A stretch of DNA of 64,000 bases, taken from NCBI GenBank assembly GCA_963723455.1, contig CAVRQM010000005.1, forward strand, positions 1,048,089 through 1,112,088, given 5' to 3'. The translations under genes and the position numbers were made by a program. Of this stretch, positions 7,814 through 18,752 are shown piece by piece. The notes under the pieces were generated by a model, which was given only the letters and a program-made list of their open reading frames with translations, was not told the DNA's origin and did not search any database. This DNA is from CAVRQM01 sp963723455 (GTDB lineage Bacteria > Pseudomonadota > Alphaproteobacteria > Acetobacterales > Acetobacteraceae). Numbering within the stretch: position 1 is the stretch's first letter; each line of letters begins with the position of its first letter.

Positions 7814-9879
7814 ATGAGCGACTCCCAAGGCAAGACCGGCATCGACAAAACGGCGATCGACACCATCCGCACGCTGTCGATGGATGCGGTGCAGAAGGCC
7901 AATTCCGGCCACCCCGGCACCCCGATGGCAATGGCCCCGGTTGCCTACACGCTTTGGCAGGAGATGTCCACACTACGACCCGCGCCGCCCCGACTGGCTA
8001 AACCGCGACCGCTTCGTGCTGTCGGTCGGGCACGCCTCCATGCTGCTGTACTCGCTGATCTTCCTGTCCGGCGTCACCGATCCCGAGGGCAAGCCGGCGC
8101 TGAGCATCGACGACCTGAAGCAGTTCCGGCAGTTGTCCAGCAAGACTCCCGGTCACCCCGAATACCGCATGACCACCGGGGTCGAGACCACCACCGGCCC
8201 GCTGGGCCAGGGCTGCGGCAACTCGGTGGGCATGGCGATGGCCGAGCGGATGCTGGCCAGCCGCTACAACAAGCCGGGCTTCGAGCTGTTCGACCATCAC
8301 GTGTGGGTGCTGGCCGGCGACGGCGACATGATGGAGGGGGTGTCCAGCGAGGCGGCCTCAACCGCGGCGCATCTGCGGCTGGGCAACCTGACGCTGGATC
8401 TATGACAGCAACCGCATCACCATCGAGGGCAGCACGGATCTCGCCTTCGACGAGGACGTGATGGCCCGCTTCGCCGCCTATGGCTGGCATGTGCAGGACG
8501 TGGCCCACTCCGAGGACACCGCCGCGATGCTGGCGGCGCTCCAGGCGGCGAAGGCGGAAACTGGCCGCCCCAGCTTCATCCGCGTCCACAGCGTCATTGG
8601 CATCGGCGCGCCGAAACGCGCCGGCACCCGCGAGGCGCATGGCGAGGCGTTGGGCGTGGAGGAGGTCAAGGGCGCCAAGAAATCCTATGGCTGGCCGGAG
8701 GATGCGCAGTTCCTGGTGCCCGACGGGGTGCGCGAGCGGTTCGCCGAGAAGCTGGGCGCGCGCGGGGCCAGGCTGTCATCGGAGTGGGAGACTTTGTTCG
8801 CCCGCTACCGGACGGAATACCCCGGCCTGGCGGCCGAACTGGACATGATCGCGCACCACAAGCTGCCCGAAGGCTGGGATGCGGACATCCCGAGCTTCCC
8901 GGCCGACGCGAAGGGCTTGGCTTCGCGCGACAGCAGTCAAAAGGTGCTGAACGCGATCGGCCCGCACGTGCCCTGGCTGATCGGCGGCGCGGCCGACCTG
9001 TCCCCGTCCACCAAAAGCAACATGACGTTCCAGGGCGCGGGCAGCTTCGAGGCCGACAGCTATGGCGGCCGCAACCTGCATTTCGGCATCCGCGAGCACG
9101 CGATGGGCGCGATCGTCAACGGCATGGCGACGTACGGGCTGCGCAGCTACGCCTCGGGCTTCCTGATCTTCTCCGACTACATGAAAGCGCCGATCCGCCT
9201 GTCGGCGATCATGGAGCTGCCGGTCATCTACATCTTCACCCACGACAGCATCGGCGTCGGCGAGGATGGGCCGACGCACCAGCCGATCGAGCAGTTGGCC
9301 ACGCTGCGCGCCATTCCGGGGATGATCACCATCCGGCCGGGCGACGCGAACGAAGTCGCCGAGGCGTGGCGCGTGGCGATGGCTGAGTTGCATGAGCCGG
9401 TGTCGCTGGCGTTGTCGCGCCAGGCGCTGCCGACGATCGACCGCGAGAAATACGCCAAGGCCTCCGGCCTGCGGCGCGGGGCCTACATCCTGCACGAAGC
9501 GGACGGCGGCGAGCCGGACGTGATCCTGATGGCCACCGGCAGCGAATTGTCGCTGGTGCTGGGCGCGGCCGAGAAGCTGGCCGGCGAGGGAATCCGTGCG
9601 CGCGTGGTCTCGATGCCGTCCTGGGACCTGTTCGAGAAGCAGGACGAGGCGTACCGCGCGAGCGTGCTGCCGCGTCACGTCACCGCGCGCGTCGCCGTTG
9701 AGCAGGCGGCGACGATGGGCTGGGACCGCTATACCGGCCTGGATGGCGCGATCATCGCCATGCACACGTTCGGCGCGTCCGCACCGCTGGCGAAACTGCA
9801 GGAGAAGTTCGGCTTCAGCGTGCAGGCGGTGTACGACGCCGCGCGCAAGCAGGCGGCCAGATCCAAAGGAAAGGGCTGA
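7814..9879 (+). CDS. tkt: Transketolase (two frameshifts)
   Basis: Thiamine-diphosphate enzyme of the non-oxidative pentose phosphate pathway, exchanging two-carbon units between sugar phosphates. Reads: AVQKANSGHPGTPMAMAPVAY at the N-terminus (His of the active site), GHASMLLYSLIFLSG, TTGPLGQGCGNSVGMA, the ThDP-binding GDGDMMEGV, then after the second shift LAFDEDVMARFAAYGWHV. The pyrimidine domain has FGIREHAMGAIVNGMA (catalytic Glu) and THDSIGVGEDGPTHQPIEQL. Two single-base insertions near 7965 and 8400 break the frame; with both removed the gene is 2,064 bases, 687 residues, which matches the family (about 660-690). Start ATG 7814. zwf follows four bases later, so the two are surely one transcript. 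The shifts are probably sequence errors because both flanks are perfectly conserved. Confidence 0.9.
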
Positions 9880-9883
9880 GCCG

Positions 9884-11431
9884 ATGGTGGACGTTCTCGA
9901 CACGGTGCTGTCCGACGACCCGAGCGCGCTCGCCAAGGCCGATCCCGCGCCCGCCTGTGCCATGGTGATCTTTGGCGCGCACGGCGACCTGACGAAGCGG
10001 CTGCTGATGCCGGCGCTGTACAACCTGTCCGTGGCGGGGCTGCTGGCCGACAAGTTCGAGGTGCGCGGCGTGGACCGCGCGCCGGGCGACGACGCCGCGT
10101 TCCGCAAGGAACAGTCGGACATGATGAAATCGTTCGTTCGCGATCGCGGCGGCGAGTTCGCGCCGAAAAGCCTTGATGAAGGCAAGCTGAAATGGCTGGT
10201 CGATCGCCTGTCCTACCAGTCTGCCGACTTCGCCGATCCGGCGACATTCAAGGCGATCGGCGAGTGGGTCGGCGATCGCTGCGCGGTGTTCTATCTGGCG
10301 GTCGCCGATCAGTTCTTCGGCCCGGTGGTCGATAAACTGGCCGAGGCCAAGCTGCTCGACGAGGATGATGGCCGCTTCCGGCGCGTGGTGATCGAAAAAC
10401 CGTTCGGCCATGACCTGCCGTCGGCGAAGGCGCTGAACAAGCGCATCCTCAAGGTGGCCGACGAGAGCCAGATCTATCGGATCGACCACTTCCTCGGCAA
10501 GGAGACGGTGCAGAACATCATGGCGCTGCGCTTTTCCAACGGCATATTCGAGCCGCTGTGGAACCGCGAGCACATCGACTACGTGGAGATCACCGCCGCC
10601 GAGACGATCGGCGTCGAGCAGCGCGCGAAGTTCTACGAGCCGACCGGCGCGCTGCGCGACATGGTGCCGAACCACATGTTCCAGTTGCTGTCGATGGTGG
10701 CGATGGAGCCGCCCAACAGCTTCGACGCCGACGCGGTGCGCAGCGAGAAGGCCAAGGTGATCGAGGCGATCCACCACTACACCACCGAGGGGCTGCACAA
10801 CTGCGTGGTGCGCGGCCAGTATGCCGGCGGCAAGCTGCGCGGCGAGGATGTGCCCGCCTATCGCGCCGAGCCGGGCGTCGATCCGCACTCGAACACGGAA
10901 ACCTACATTGCATTGAAGTTCGGCATCGACAACTGGCGCTGGGCCGGCGTGCCGTTTTATGTCCGCACCGGCAAGCGCATGACCATCCGCAAGACCGAGA
11001 TCGTGGTGCACTTCAAGCAGGCGCCGTACGCGCTGTTCCGCGATAGCCCGGTGGACCGGCTGACGCCGAACGTGATGACGCTGCACATCCAGCCCAGCGA
11101 GGGCGTCAGCCTGCAGTTCAGCGCCAAGATACCGGGGCCGAAGGTCAAGCTGGGCGGCGTCACGATGGACATGAAGTACAGCGACTATTTCAAGATCGGC
11201 AGCGCCACGGGCTACGAGACGCTGCTGTACGACGTGTTCACCGGCGATGCCACGCTGTTCCAGCGCGCCGACAACATCGAGGCCGGATGGGCGGCGGTGC
11301 AGCCAGTGCTGGACGCGGCGGCCGAAGGCGGGCTGCCGGTCGAGGAATACGAAGCCGGCACCGCGGGACCGGCCGAAAGCGAGGCGATGCTGGCACGCAA
11401 TGGCCACCGCTGGGCGAGGCTGGTGTCCTAG
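9884..11431 (+). CDS. zwf: Glucose-6-phosphate 1-dehydrogenase
   Basis: 515 residues from the ATG at 9884. The nucleotide-binding motif is FGAHGDLTKRLLMPALYNL near the N-terminus. The catalytic signature RIDHFLGKETVQN carries the conserved substrate-binding His and Lys. NHMFQLLSMVAMEPP and the C-terminal FYVRTGKRM block are also present. The enzyme oxidises glucose-6-phosphate to 6-phosphogluconolactone, the first step of the oxidative pentose phosphate and Entner-Doudoroff pathways. The gene starts four bases after transketolase, with a purine-rich AAAGGAAAGG site overlapping the tkt end. It is intact. Length fits the family (about 490-515). Confidence 0.96.
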   Translation: MVDVLDTVLSDDPSALAKADPAPACAMVIFGAHGDLTKRLLMPALYNLSVAGLLADKFEVRGVDRAPGDDAAFRKEQSDMMKSFVRDRGGEFAPKSLDEGKLKWLVDRLSYQSADFADPATFKAIGEWVGDRCAVFYLAVADQFFGPVVDKLAEAKLLDEDDGRFRRVVIEKPFGHDLPSAKALNKRILKVADESQIYRIDHFLGKETVQNIMALRFSNGIFEPLWNREHIDYVEITAAETIGVEQRAKFYEPTGALRDMVPNHMFQLLSMVAMEPPNSFDADAVRSEKAKVIEAIHHYTTEGLHNCVVRGQYAGGKLRGEDVPAYRAEPGVDPHSNTETYIALKFGIDNWRWAGVPFYVRTGKRMTIRKTEIVVHFKQAPYALFRDSPVDRLTPNVMTLHIQPSEGVSLQFSAKIPGPKVKLGGVTMDMKYSDYFKIGSATGYETLLYDVFTGDATLFQRADNIEAGWAAVQPVLDAAAEGGLPVEEYEAGTAGPAESEAMLARNGHRWARLVS

Positions 11432-12568
11432 CTAGCCGGCAATTCCCGGTTCCCCCGCCCTGTCCGCGGCGAGCGGCTCCGGCCTGCCGGGTGCGGATGC
11501 AGATCTGAATTGCGGCGGCCGGCGCGCCATGAGCGGCTGCTCGACGCAGCGCGAAAGCAGCTCGGCGACGGCGAAGGCTCCCAGCACGCTGATTGCCACG
11601 GCCGCGCCGGCGGTGATCAGGTGTCGCGCCAGCAGATCCTGCGCGATGTCGGCCATCACTGTCGCGTGCACCAGGTACAGCGCGTACGACAGTCGGCTGA
11701 GGTGGCGCGCGGGGACGGCAAGCCACGTCGGCGCGACGCGGACGCGCAGGGCGGCGGGGATGCACAGCACGCAGCCGATCACCGCCGCCTGATTGCGGAA
11801 CACGACATGCAGGTGGAACGACAGCGGCAGCCACCACCACCACGCCGCCGCGATCAAATACAACCCGAGCAGCAGCGGCAGGACCGGGTGATCAAACATC
11901 CAGTTGCGACGCCGATACAGCGCCGCCAGCACCACGCCGTAGCCGATCTCGTCCAGACGGAACGGCACCATCTTGCCGACGCCGCTGGCGAAATCGACAT
12001 AGGCCGGAACCGTCAGGCGCAGGATCGGCGGCGCGATCAGCAGCAGCGACAGCGCAATCCACACCGCCCGCCGCCGACCGCCCAGCAGGATCACGCCGCC
12101 GATCGCACCGATGCCGAACAGCAGGTAGAACCACTCCTCGACGCCCAACGACCAGGCGACCGAGAACCAGAAGTCCCGGGGCATCGGTTGCAGCAGGTTC
12201 TGCGTCATCGTGGCGAACCGCGCCACGTAGTCCCGATGGTGCCCGGGCGGCGGAGGGAAGCACACCGCTAGCAGCAGCAGCCACGCGAAGTACGCCGGTA
12301 GCGTGCGCATCCATCGCCGCGCCAGGAACACCCCGACGCTGCGCCAGGTTGGCGCGCGGTCGGCGATGTCGAACAGGATGCGCCCGATCAGGAACCCGCT
12401 CAGCGCGAAGAACAGTTCGACGCCGATGTCGCTGGTGAACAGCTCGGGCGGCAGCGGGCGCCGGTACCAGATGGAAAAGTTGTTGTCCCAGTGAGACAAC
12501 ATGACCAGCAGGATTGCCAGCCCGCGCAGCATGTCCAGCCCGAGGATACGATCGCTGCGGCCCCTCAT
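11432..12568 (-). CDS. Acyltransferase 3 family membrane protein (OafA/ExoZ-like)
   Basis: 378 residues with about ten predicted membrane helices. The family opening is present: LGLDMLRGLAILLVMLSH (the conserved Arg and His of the acyltransferase-3 fold), followed by SDIGVELFFALSGFLIGRIL and FWFSVAWSLGVEEWFYLLF. Such proteins transfer acetyl or succinyl groups to cell-surface polysaccharides or membrane lipids at the inner membrane. The last ~35 residues are a polar cytoplasmic tail. The stop abuts the zwf stop (tail to tail, no gap). It is on the same strand as the EF-G paralogue, but a strong hairpin at 12,606-12,638 separates them. The substrate is unknown. Confidence 0.88.
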   Translation of the reverse strand: MRGRSDRILGLDMLRGLAILLVMLSHWDNNFSIWYRRPLPPELFTSDIGVELFFALSGFLIGRILFDIADRAPTWRSVGVFLARRWMRTLPAYFAWLLLLAVCFPPPPGHHRDYVARFATMTQNLLQPMPRDFWFSVAWSLGVEEWFYLLFGIGAIGGVILLGGRRRAVWIALSLLLIAPPILRLTVPAYVDFASGVGKMVPFRLDEIGYGVVLAALYRRRNWMFDHPVLPLLLGLYLIAAAWWWWLPLSFHLHVVFRNQAAVIGCVLCIPAALRVRVAPTWLAVPARHLSRLSYALYLVHATVMADIAQDLLARHLITAGAAVAISVLGAFAVAELLSRCVEQPLMARRPPQFRSASAPGRPEPLAADRAGEPGIAG

Positions 12569-12605
12569 GCTACGGCGACACGGCTCGCGGCTGCGACGGG
12601 ATGGC

Positions 12606-12638
12606 GCGGCGGTCCCGCCTGTGCGGCAGGACCGCCGC
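12606..12638 (-). terminator. GC-rich hairpin between EF-G paralogue and acyltransferase gene
   Basis: A 10-bp stem GCGGCGGTCC / GGACCGCCGC with a nested CCGC/GCGG inside, just after the EF-G stop codon when read on the minus strand. No T-run follows, so it would be a Rho-assisted or weak intrinsic stop at best. Confidence 0.4.
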
Positions 12639-12647
12639 CGCCCCGGA

Positions 12648-14734
12648 TCAGGCGGACTTGGCCATGATCTCGTCGGCGATGTTGCGCGGCACCGGGTCGT
12701 AATGGTGGAATTGCATGGTGAAGGACGCGCGGCCCTTGGTCATGCTGCGCAGGTCGCTGATGTAGCCGAACATCTCCTTCAGCGGCACGTGCCCGCGCAC
12801 CATCACCGTGCTGCCGCTGCTCTCCTGGCTCTGGATCATGCCGCGGCGGCGGTTCAGGTCGCCCACCACGTCGCCGACATGGTCCTGCGGCGTGGTCACC
12901 TCCACGTCCATGATCGGCTCCAGGATCACCGGGCCGGCCTTCTTCATGCCCTCGCGGAAGCACGCCTTGGCCGCGATCTCGAACGCCAGCGCCGAGGAGT
13001 CGACGTCGTGGTACTTGCCGTCCGTCAGCGTGTACTCGAAGTCCACCGTCGGGAAGCCGGCAAGCACGCCGGTATCGGCCTGCACGCGGATGCCCTTCTC
13101 CACCGCCGGGATGTACTCCTTGGGCACCGTGCCGCCGACGACCTTGTTCTCGAACAGCACGCCCGCGTTGCGCTCCTGCGGCGCGAACACGATCTTGACC
13201 TCGGCATACTGGCCGGAGCCGCCGGACTGCTTCTTGTGGGTGTAGGTCTCGGTGTGCGTCTTGCTGATGGTCTCGCGATAGGCGACCTGCGGCGCGCCGA
13301 TATTCGCCTCCACGCCGTATTCGCGGCGCAGCCGGTCGATGATGATTTCCAGGTGCAGCTCCCCCATCCCGGACAGGATGGTCTGGCCGCTCTCCTGGTC
13401 GGTCTTGAGCCGCAGCGACGGATCCTCGCCGGCCAGCTTTTGCAGGCCGATCGTCATCTTCTCGACGCTGTCCTTGGTCTTAGGCTCGACGGAGATGTCG
13501 ATGACCGGGACCGGGAAAGCCATCCGCTCCAGCACCACCGGATCATCCGCGCTGGCCAGCGTGTCGCCGGTGCCGGTGTCCTTCAGCCCGACGAACGCCG
13601 CGATGTCGCCGGCCGAGACTTCCTTGATCTCGGCGCGCTTGTCGGCGTGCATCTGGAACATGCGGCCGACGCGTTCCTTGCCCTCTTTCGTGGTGTTCAG
13701 CACGGTGTCGCCGCTGCGCAGCGTGCCGGCATAGACGCGCACGAAGGTCAGCGTGCCGTATTTGTCGTTGATGATCTTGAACGCGAGCCCGGCGAACGGC
13801 GCGGTGGGATCGGCCTTGATGCGGCGGCGGTCGCTGTGCTCGCCATCCTCCTCGCCTTCCTCGGCGGCGATGGAAATGCCGGGCACGTCGATCGGCGACG
13901 GCAGGTAGTCCAGCACTGCATCCAGCAGCGGCTGCACTCCCTTGTTCTTGAACGCCGTGCCGCACAGCACCGGGCGGAACGCGCCGCTGATCGTGCCGGT
14001 CTTGATCGCCCGCTTCAGCGTCTCGGCGGACACGTCGCCCTTGTCGAAATATTCCTCCATGCCGGCGTCATCGACCGACAGCGCGGTGTCGAGCAGCAGC
14101 TGGCGGTATCCTTGGCCCGCTCCATCAGGTCGGCCGGGATCTCCTCGTCGTGGAACTTGGCGCCCAGCTCGCCGCCTTCCCAGATGATCGCCTTCATCTC
14201 GACCAGATCGACCACGCCGGCGAACGTATCCTCGACGCCGATCGGCAGCTGCAGTGGCAGCGCCACGATGTCGAGCTTCTCCTTCAGCGTGTCGAAGGCG
14301 CGGTAGAAATCCGCGCCGGTGCGGTCCAGCTTGTTGATGAAGATGATGCGCGGCACGTTGTAGCGGTCGGCGAGACGCCAGTTGGTCTCCGACTGCGGCT
14401 GCACGCCGGCCACGCCCTCGATGATGAACACCGCGCCGTCGAGCACGCGCAACGAGCGGTTCACCTCGATGTTGAAGTCGATATGGCCCGGCGTGTCGAT
14501 GATGTTGATGCGGTGGTCCTTCCACTCGCAGGTAACCGCCGCCGAGGTGATGGTGATGCCGCGCTCGCGTTCCTGCTCCATGTAGTCGGTCGTGGTGTTG
14601 CCGTCATGCACCTCGCCGATACGGTGCGACACGCCGGTGTAGTACAGGATGCGCTCGGTCGTGGTGGTCTTGCCCGCGTCGATATGAGCGGTGATCCCGA
14701 TATTGCGGATCTTGTCGAGCGGCGTGGCAGACAT
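12648..14734 (-). CDS. Elongation factor G paralogue (one frameshift)
   Basis: About 695 residues once a single missing base near 14,105 is allowed for (2,087 bases is one short of a multiple of three). G1 is AHIDAGKTTTTERILYYTG, switch II IDTPGHIDFNIEV, G4 INKLDR; domains II-V follow, ending with GRASFTMQFHHYDPVPRNI. It is clearly a translocase of the EF-G family. Several signature positions differ from the usual alphaproteobacterial FusA (HIDFNIEV rather than HVDFTIEV, INKLDR rather than VNKMDR, GVQPQSETNWR). The gene also stands alone rather than in the rpsL-rpsG-fusA-tuf operon. I therefore call it a second, divergent EF-G, possibly acting in ribosome recycling or under stress. The start ATG at 14,734 gives MSATPLDKIRNIG. 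Confidence 0.85.
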
Positions 14735-14948
14735 GGCGGCCTCCAGGGGTCGAGCGGACGGTCTTTGCGGACGGTCATGGTGAACAGGCAAGCCTAGGCC
14801 GAAAGGCGCGGCGGACGGATGTCCCCGCGCCCCAACCCGGACCTTCAGGCGAGCAGGCGCGTGACATGCGCCGGCGCGGCCGATTTTGCAAGCCCGGCGG
14901 TCACCTTTGGTAACACATCGGCAGCCGCGGCGCGGCTAGATTGTCGGC

Positions 14949-16257
14949 ATGGACCCTGACGCCAGTCGCGCGCTGATCCGCTTCGGGCTGGGCCGCCGCG
15001 CCGGCGAGAGCCTGCCCGCCGATCCGCACGCGTGGCTGCGCGGACAGCTGGACGGGCCGGATCCCGACCTCGCCCGCCCTGCCCCGGGCATCGCCGAGAT
15101 GCTGTCCGCGCTGGTGCAGGACCGTCAGGATCGCAAGGCCGGCGCGCTGCCGGAGCCGGGCAAGGCCAGGGTTCCGCAGTTGTGGCGGGCGGAGCTGGGC
15201 GCGATCATGGCAAATCTGGTGGCCACGCAGACCCCGTTCCGTGAGCGGCTGGTCTGGTTCTGGGCCAACCATTTCACTGTCAGCACGCGCAAGGGCCAGG
15301 TGGCGCCGTGCCTCGGCCCGTATCTGCGCGACGCGATCCGGCCGCATGTGAACGGGCGGTTCGCCGACATGCTGCTGGCCGTGATGCGCCACCCGGCGAT
15401 GCTGATCTACCTGGACAACGCCCATTCGATCGGCCCGGACAGCCTGGTGGGCCGCCGACGCCATGTCGGGCTGAACGAAAATCTCCGCGCGCGAATGCCT
15501 GGAACTGCACACCGTCACCCCGGCGGCCGGCTACACCCAGGCGGACGTGACCGCCTTCGCCGCCGTGCTGACCGGCTGGTCGGTCGACCTCGCCCGGCCA
15601 GCCCCCGGCTACGCGTTCCATCCGGCGGCGCACCAGCCGGGGACGCAGACGGTGATGGGCCGGACGTTCCCTGCCGGCGAGCAGGGCGGGGCCGAGGCGC
15701 TGGCCTGGCTCGGCACCCATCCGGCGACCTACCGCAACCTGGCGCGCAAGCTGGCCGTGCATCTTGTCGCGGACGCGCCGCCGCCGGCCGCGGTGCATCG
15801 GATCGAGACGGCGCTGCGCGACAGCGACGGCGATGTGCGCGCGGCCGCCCTGGCGGCAACCGAATGCCCGGAGGCGTGGCACGGTTCGCTCGGCAAGCTG
15901 CGCACGCCGTTCGACTACGTGGCCGCCGCGCTGCGGGCGACCGGCGCGCCGCCCGAGCCGCCGCAGCAGATCGCGCAATGGCAGGCGCTGCTGGGCCAAC
16001 CGGTGTTCGGGGCGCCATTGCCGAATGGCTGGCCGGACACCGCCGCCGACTGGGCGGGCGGCGAGGCGCTGGTACGGCGGATCGACTGGGCCTGGGCGCT
16101 GGCCGGCCGGCGGCCGGAGCTGGATCCGATGCAGGTGGCGGGCGACGCGCTGGGCCCGCTGGCCGCGCCGGACACGCTGGCGCGGGTGCAGCGTGCCGGA
16201 TCGCGGCGGGAGGCGCTGGCGCTGCTGCTCGCCTCGCCCGAGTTCATGCGCAGATAG
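14949..16257 (+). CDS. DUF1800 family protein (one frameshift)
   Basis: Reads as a DUF1800 protein of about 435 residues when one extra base near 15,490 is removed. The N-terminal part has RALIRFGLGRRAGESLPADP and the hallmark FRERLVWFWANHFTVS; after the shift the family signature NLARECLELHTV and ADVTAFAAVLTGW follow. It ends with ALALLLASPEFMRR, typical of the family. Function is unknown; DUF1800 genes are almost always paired with a DUF1501 gene, as here (gap 12 bases), and the pair is thought to be exported or surface-associated. The protein is somewhat shorter than usual (450-550), and no clear signal peptide is seen at this start. Confidence 0.85.
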
Positions 16258-16269
16258 GAACGGACAGCG

Positions 16270-17449
16270 ATGCGCACTCACGCGACGGTCGGCCCTGCTG
16301 GGCCTGGGTGCGGCGGTGACGCTGGGCGCGGGCCTCGCTGGCGGTGGCGGCGGCGGACACCCAGCAACGCTTCGTGGCCATCATCCTGCGCGGCGCGCTG
16401 GACGGGTTGGCGGCGGTGGCGCCGTACGGCGACCCCGCGCTGGCGGCGCAGCGCGCGGCGCTGGTTCCGGCGGCGGTCGGCTTGCCGGGCGGGATGCTGG
16501 ATCTGGGCGGCTTCTACGGCCTGCATCCGGCGCTGGCGCCGCTGCAGCCGATGTACGCGGCCGGCGACCTGCTGATCGTGCACGCCGTGGCCGGCGACTG
16601 GCGTGTGCGCAGCCATTTCGAGGCGCAGGACTGCCTGGAATCCGGCGCCGACCACCGGCTGACCTGCGGCTGGCTGAACCGCGTGGTGCAGGCGCTGCCG
16701 GGGGGACGGTCCGACGCCGGCGAGGCGATCGCGGTCGGGCAGTCGGTGCCGCTGCTGCTGCGCGGCCGCGCCACGGTCGCCAGCTGGCTGCCGCACGCGC
16801 TGCCCGAGCCGACCCGGACCTGTATGTGCAGGTCGCGGCGCTGGCGCCGCGCGACCGGCTGATCGGGCCGGCCATCGCCTCCGGCCTGCGCGAGCGCGGG
16901 TTCACCGACGCGGTGCTGGCCGGGGAGGCGCTGCCGCGCGACCGCGGCGCGTTCCCGGTGCTGGCCGCCGAGGCTGCGCGACTGCTGGCCGATTCCAAGG
17001 GTCCGCGCCTCGCGGCCCTGGAGATCGGCGGCTGGGACACGCATGAGGCGCAGGTCAACCGGCTCGCCGGCCCGCTCGGACAGCTCGCCGCCGGCCTGCT
17101 GGCGTTGCAGCGGGGGCTGGGGCCGGCATGGCGGCAGACAGTGGTGCTGGTGATGACCGAGTTTGGCCGCACCGTGCGCGTCAATGGCACCGGCGGCACC
17201 GACCATGGCACCGCCACGGTCGCGTTCGTCGCCGGCGGCGCGGTTTCGGGCGGCCGGGTGCGGGGTGACTGGCCGGGGGTGGCGGATGCGCGGCTGCTGG
17301 ATGGCCGCGACCTGGCGCCGACCACCGATCTGCGCGCGCTGGCAAAGGGCCTGATCGGGCCGCATCTGGGCCTGGACGCAGCCACGCTCGGCCAGGTGTT
17401 CCCCGGCAGCCAGGCGGCAGCGCCGGTATCGGGTTTGCTGAGAGTCTAG
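16270..17449 (+). CDS. DUF1501 family exported protein (several frameshifts)
   Basis: Assembled from three frames. MRTHA is followed by a Tat-like export signal (TRRSALLGLGAAVTLGAGLA), then ADTQQRFVAIILRGALDGLA, GWLNRVVQALPGG, and after a shift near 16,815 LYVQVAALAPRDRLIG. The C-terminal half carries LAALEIGGWDTHEAQVNRLA, VLVMTEFGRTVRVNGTGGTD and the HGTA motif of the sulfatase/phosphatase-like DUF1501 fold. About 392 residues. It forms a coupled pair with the DUF1800 gene upstream. Its stop (17,449) overlaps the stop of glcF on the other strand. Frameshifts near 16,285, 16,340 and 16,815 are probably sequence errors. The biochemical role is not known. Confidence 0.83.
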
Positions 17450-18752
17450 GCCGTCGCGAGCGCCGACAGTCCCGCCGGCATCGGCCCGCCCGTGGCCCAG
17501 TCGAGCAACTCAACGGTATGCACGACCGGCACCGTGGTCCCGGTCGCGATCTGCGTCATGCAGCCGATATTGCCGGCGGCGATGATCTGCGGACCGATCC
17601 GCGCGATGTTCTCCAGCTTGCGGTCGCGCAGGTGGGTGGCGATGGCGGGTTGCAGCAGGTTGTAGGTGCCGGCCGAACCGCAGCACAGATGGCCCTCGGG
17701 GATGTCCACCACTTCGAAGCCGGCTGCCTGCAGCAGCGCTTTCGGCTCGCGGCGGATCTGCTGGCCGTGCTGCAGCGAGCAGGCGCAGTGGTAGGCGACG
17801 CGCTGGCCGGTCGCCACCGCCGGCGCGCGCAGCCCGAGCTCGGCCATCAGCTCGGTGACGTCGCGCGCCATCGCCGACACCGCGGCGGCCTGCTCGCCGC
17901 ATGGGCCGGATCGCCGCGCAACATGAAGCCGTAATCCTTGACCGTGGTGCCGCAGCCCGAGGCGTTGATCGACGACCGCATCCAGCCCCGCGCGCGCCAC
18001 GCGCGTCCACGCGTCGAATTCGCGCGCGCAGAAATCATGCGCGTCGCGGCCGAGATGATGGGTCAGCGCGCCGCAGCAGCCGGCGCCCTCGGCCACCACG
18101 ACCTCGCAGCCGTGCCGCGTCAGCAGCCGGATCGTCGCCTCGTTGATCTGCGGCGCCAGCACGCGCTGGGCGCAGCCGGTCAGCAGCGCCACGCGCCTGC
18201 GCGGCTCGCCCTGGCGGGAAACACCTGCGGTCGGTCCATCGCCGAGGCGGGCGGCACCGATCGCGGGGCCAGCGCGAACAGTGCGCGCAGCCGGGCCGGC
18301 AGAGCGCGCGCGAGCGGCCGCGCCAGCGCGCTGCCCAGCAGCGCCGCGCGGAACAGGCGCGGGCGCGGCAGCACCGCATTCAGCAGCGCGCCGCAGCGCG
18401 ATCGGGCCACGGCCGGCGATAGGTCGCCTCGATATGCCGGCGCGCGTGATCGACCAGGTGCATGTAATTCACGCCCGACGGGCAGGTGGTCATGCAGGAC
18501 AGGCAGGACAGGCAGCGGTCGATATGCTTGACCTTCTGTCGGTGGCCGGCCGCCCTGCTCCAGCATGTCCTTGATCAGGTAGATGCGGCCGCGCGGGCTG
18601 TCGAGTTCGTCGCCGAGCAGCACATAGGTCGGGCAGGTCGCGGTGCAGAAGCCGCAATGCACGCAGCTGCGCAGGATCTTCTCGGATGCTGCGATGTCCG
18701 GGTCGGCGAGGTGCGCCGGGGCGAAATGGTCTGCATCCTCAGATGCCCGCAT
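17446..18752 (-). CDS. glcF: Glycolate oxidase iron-sulfur subunit GlcF (several frameshifts)
   Basis: Fe-S subunit of membrane-associated glycolate oxidase (GlcDEF), which passes electrons from glycolate oxidation to quinones. The first cluster motif CVHCGFCTATCPTY is near residue 30. The second lies in a shifted frame (CLSCLSCMTTCPSG, around 18,490-18,530). The CCG-type motifs follow: VALLTGCAQRVLAPQINEAT, GAGCCGALTHHLGRDAHDF and EGHLCCGSAGTYNLLQP. About 435 residues after correction. At least three single-base shifts (near 18,545, 18,395 and 18,205) and another pair near 17,900-17,950 interrupt it. The start overlaps the end of glcE by 14 bases. The stop overlaps the DUF1501 stop on the other strand. 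Confidence 0.88.

Noticed and set aside
9815..11407. 530-residue minus-strand frame opposite zwf
   Set aside because: Antisense of a complete zwf with all signatures; the antisense product lacks family features.
12606..12638. Hairpin as a strong intrinsic terminator
   Set aside because: The stem is strong but no T-run follows on the minus strand, so it is kept only as a weak candidate.
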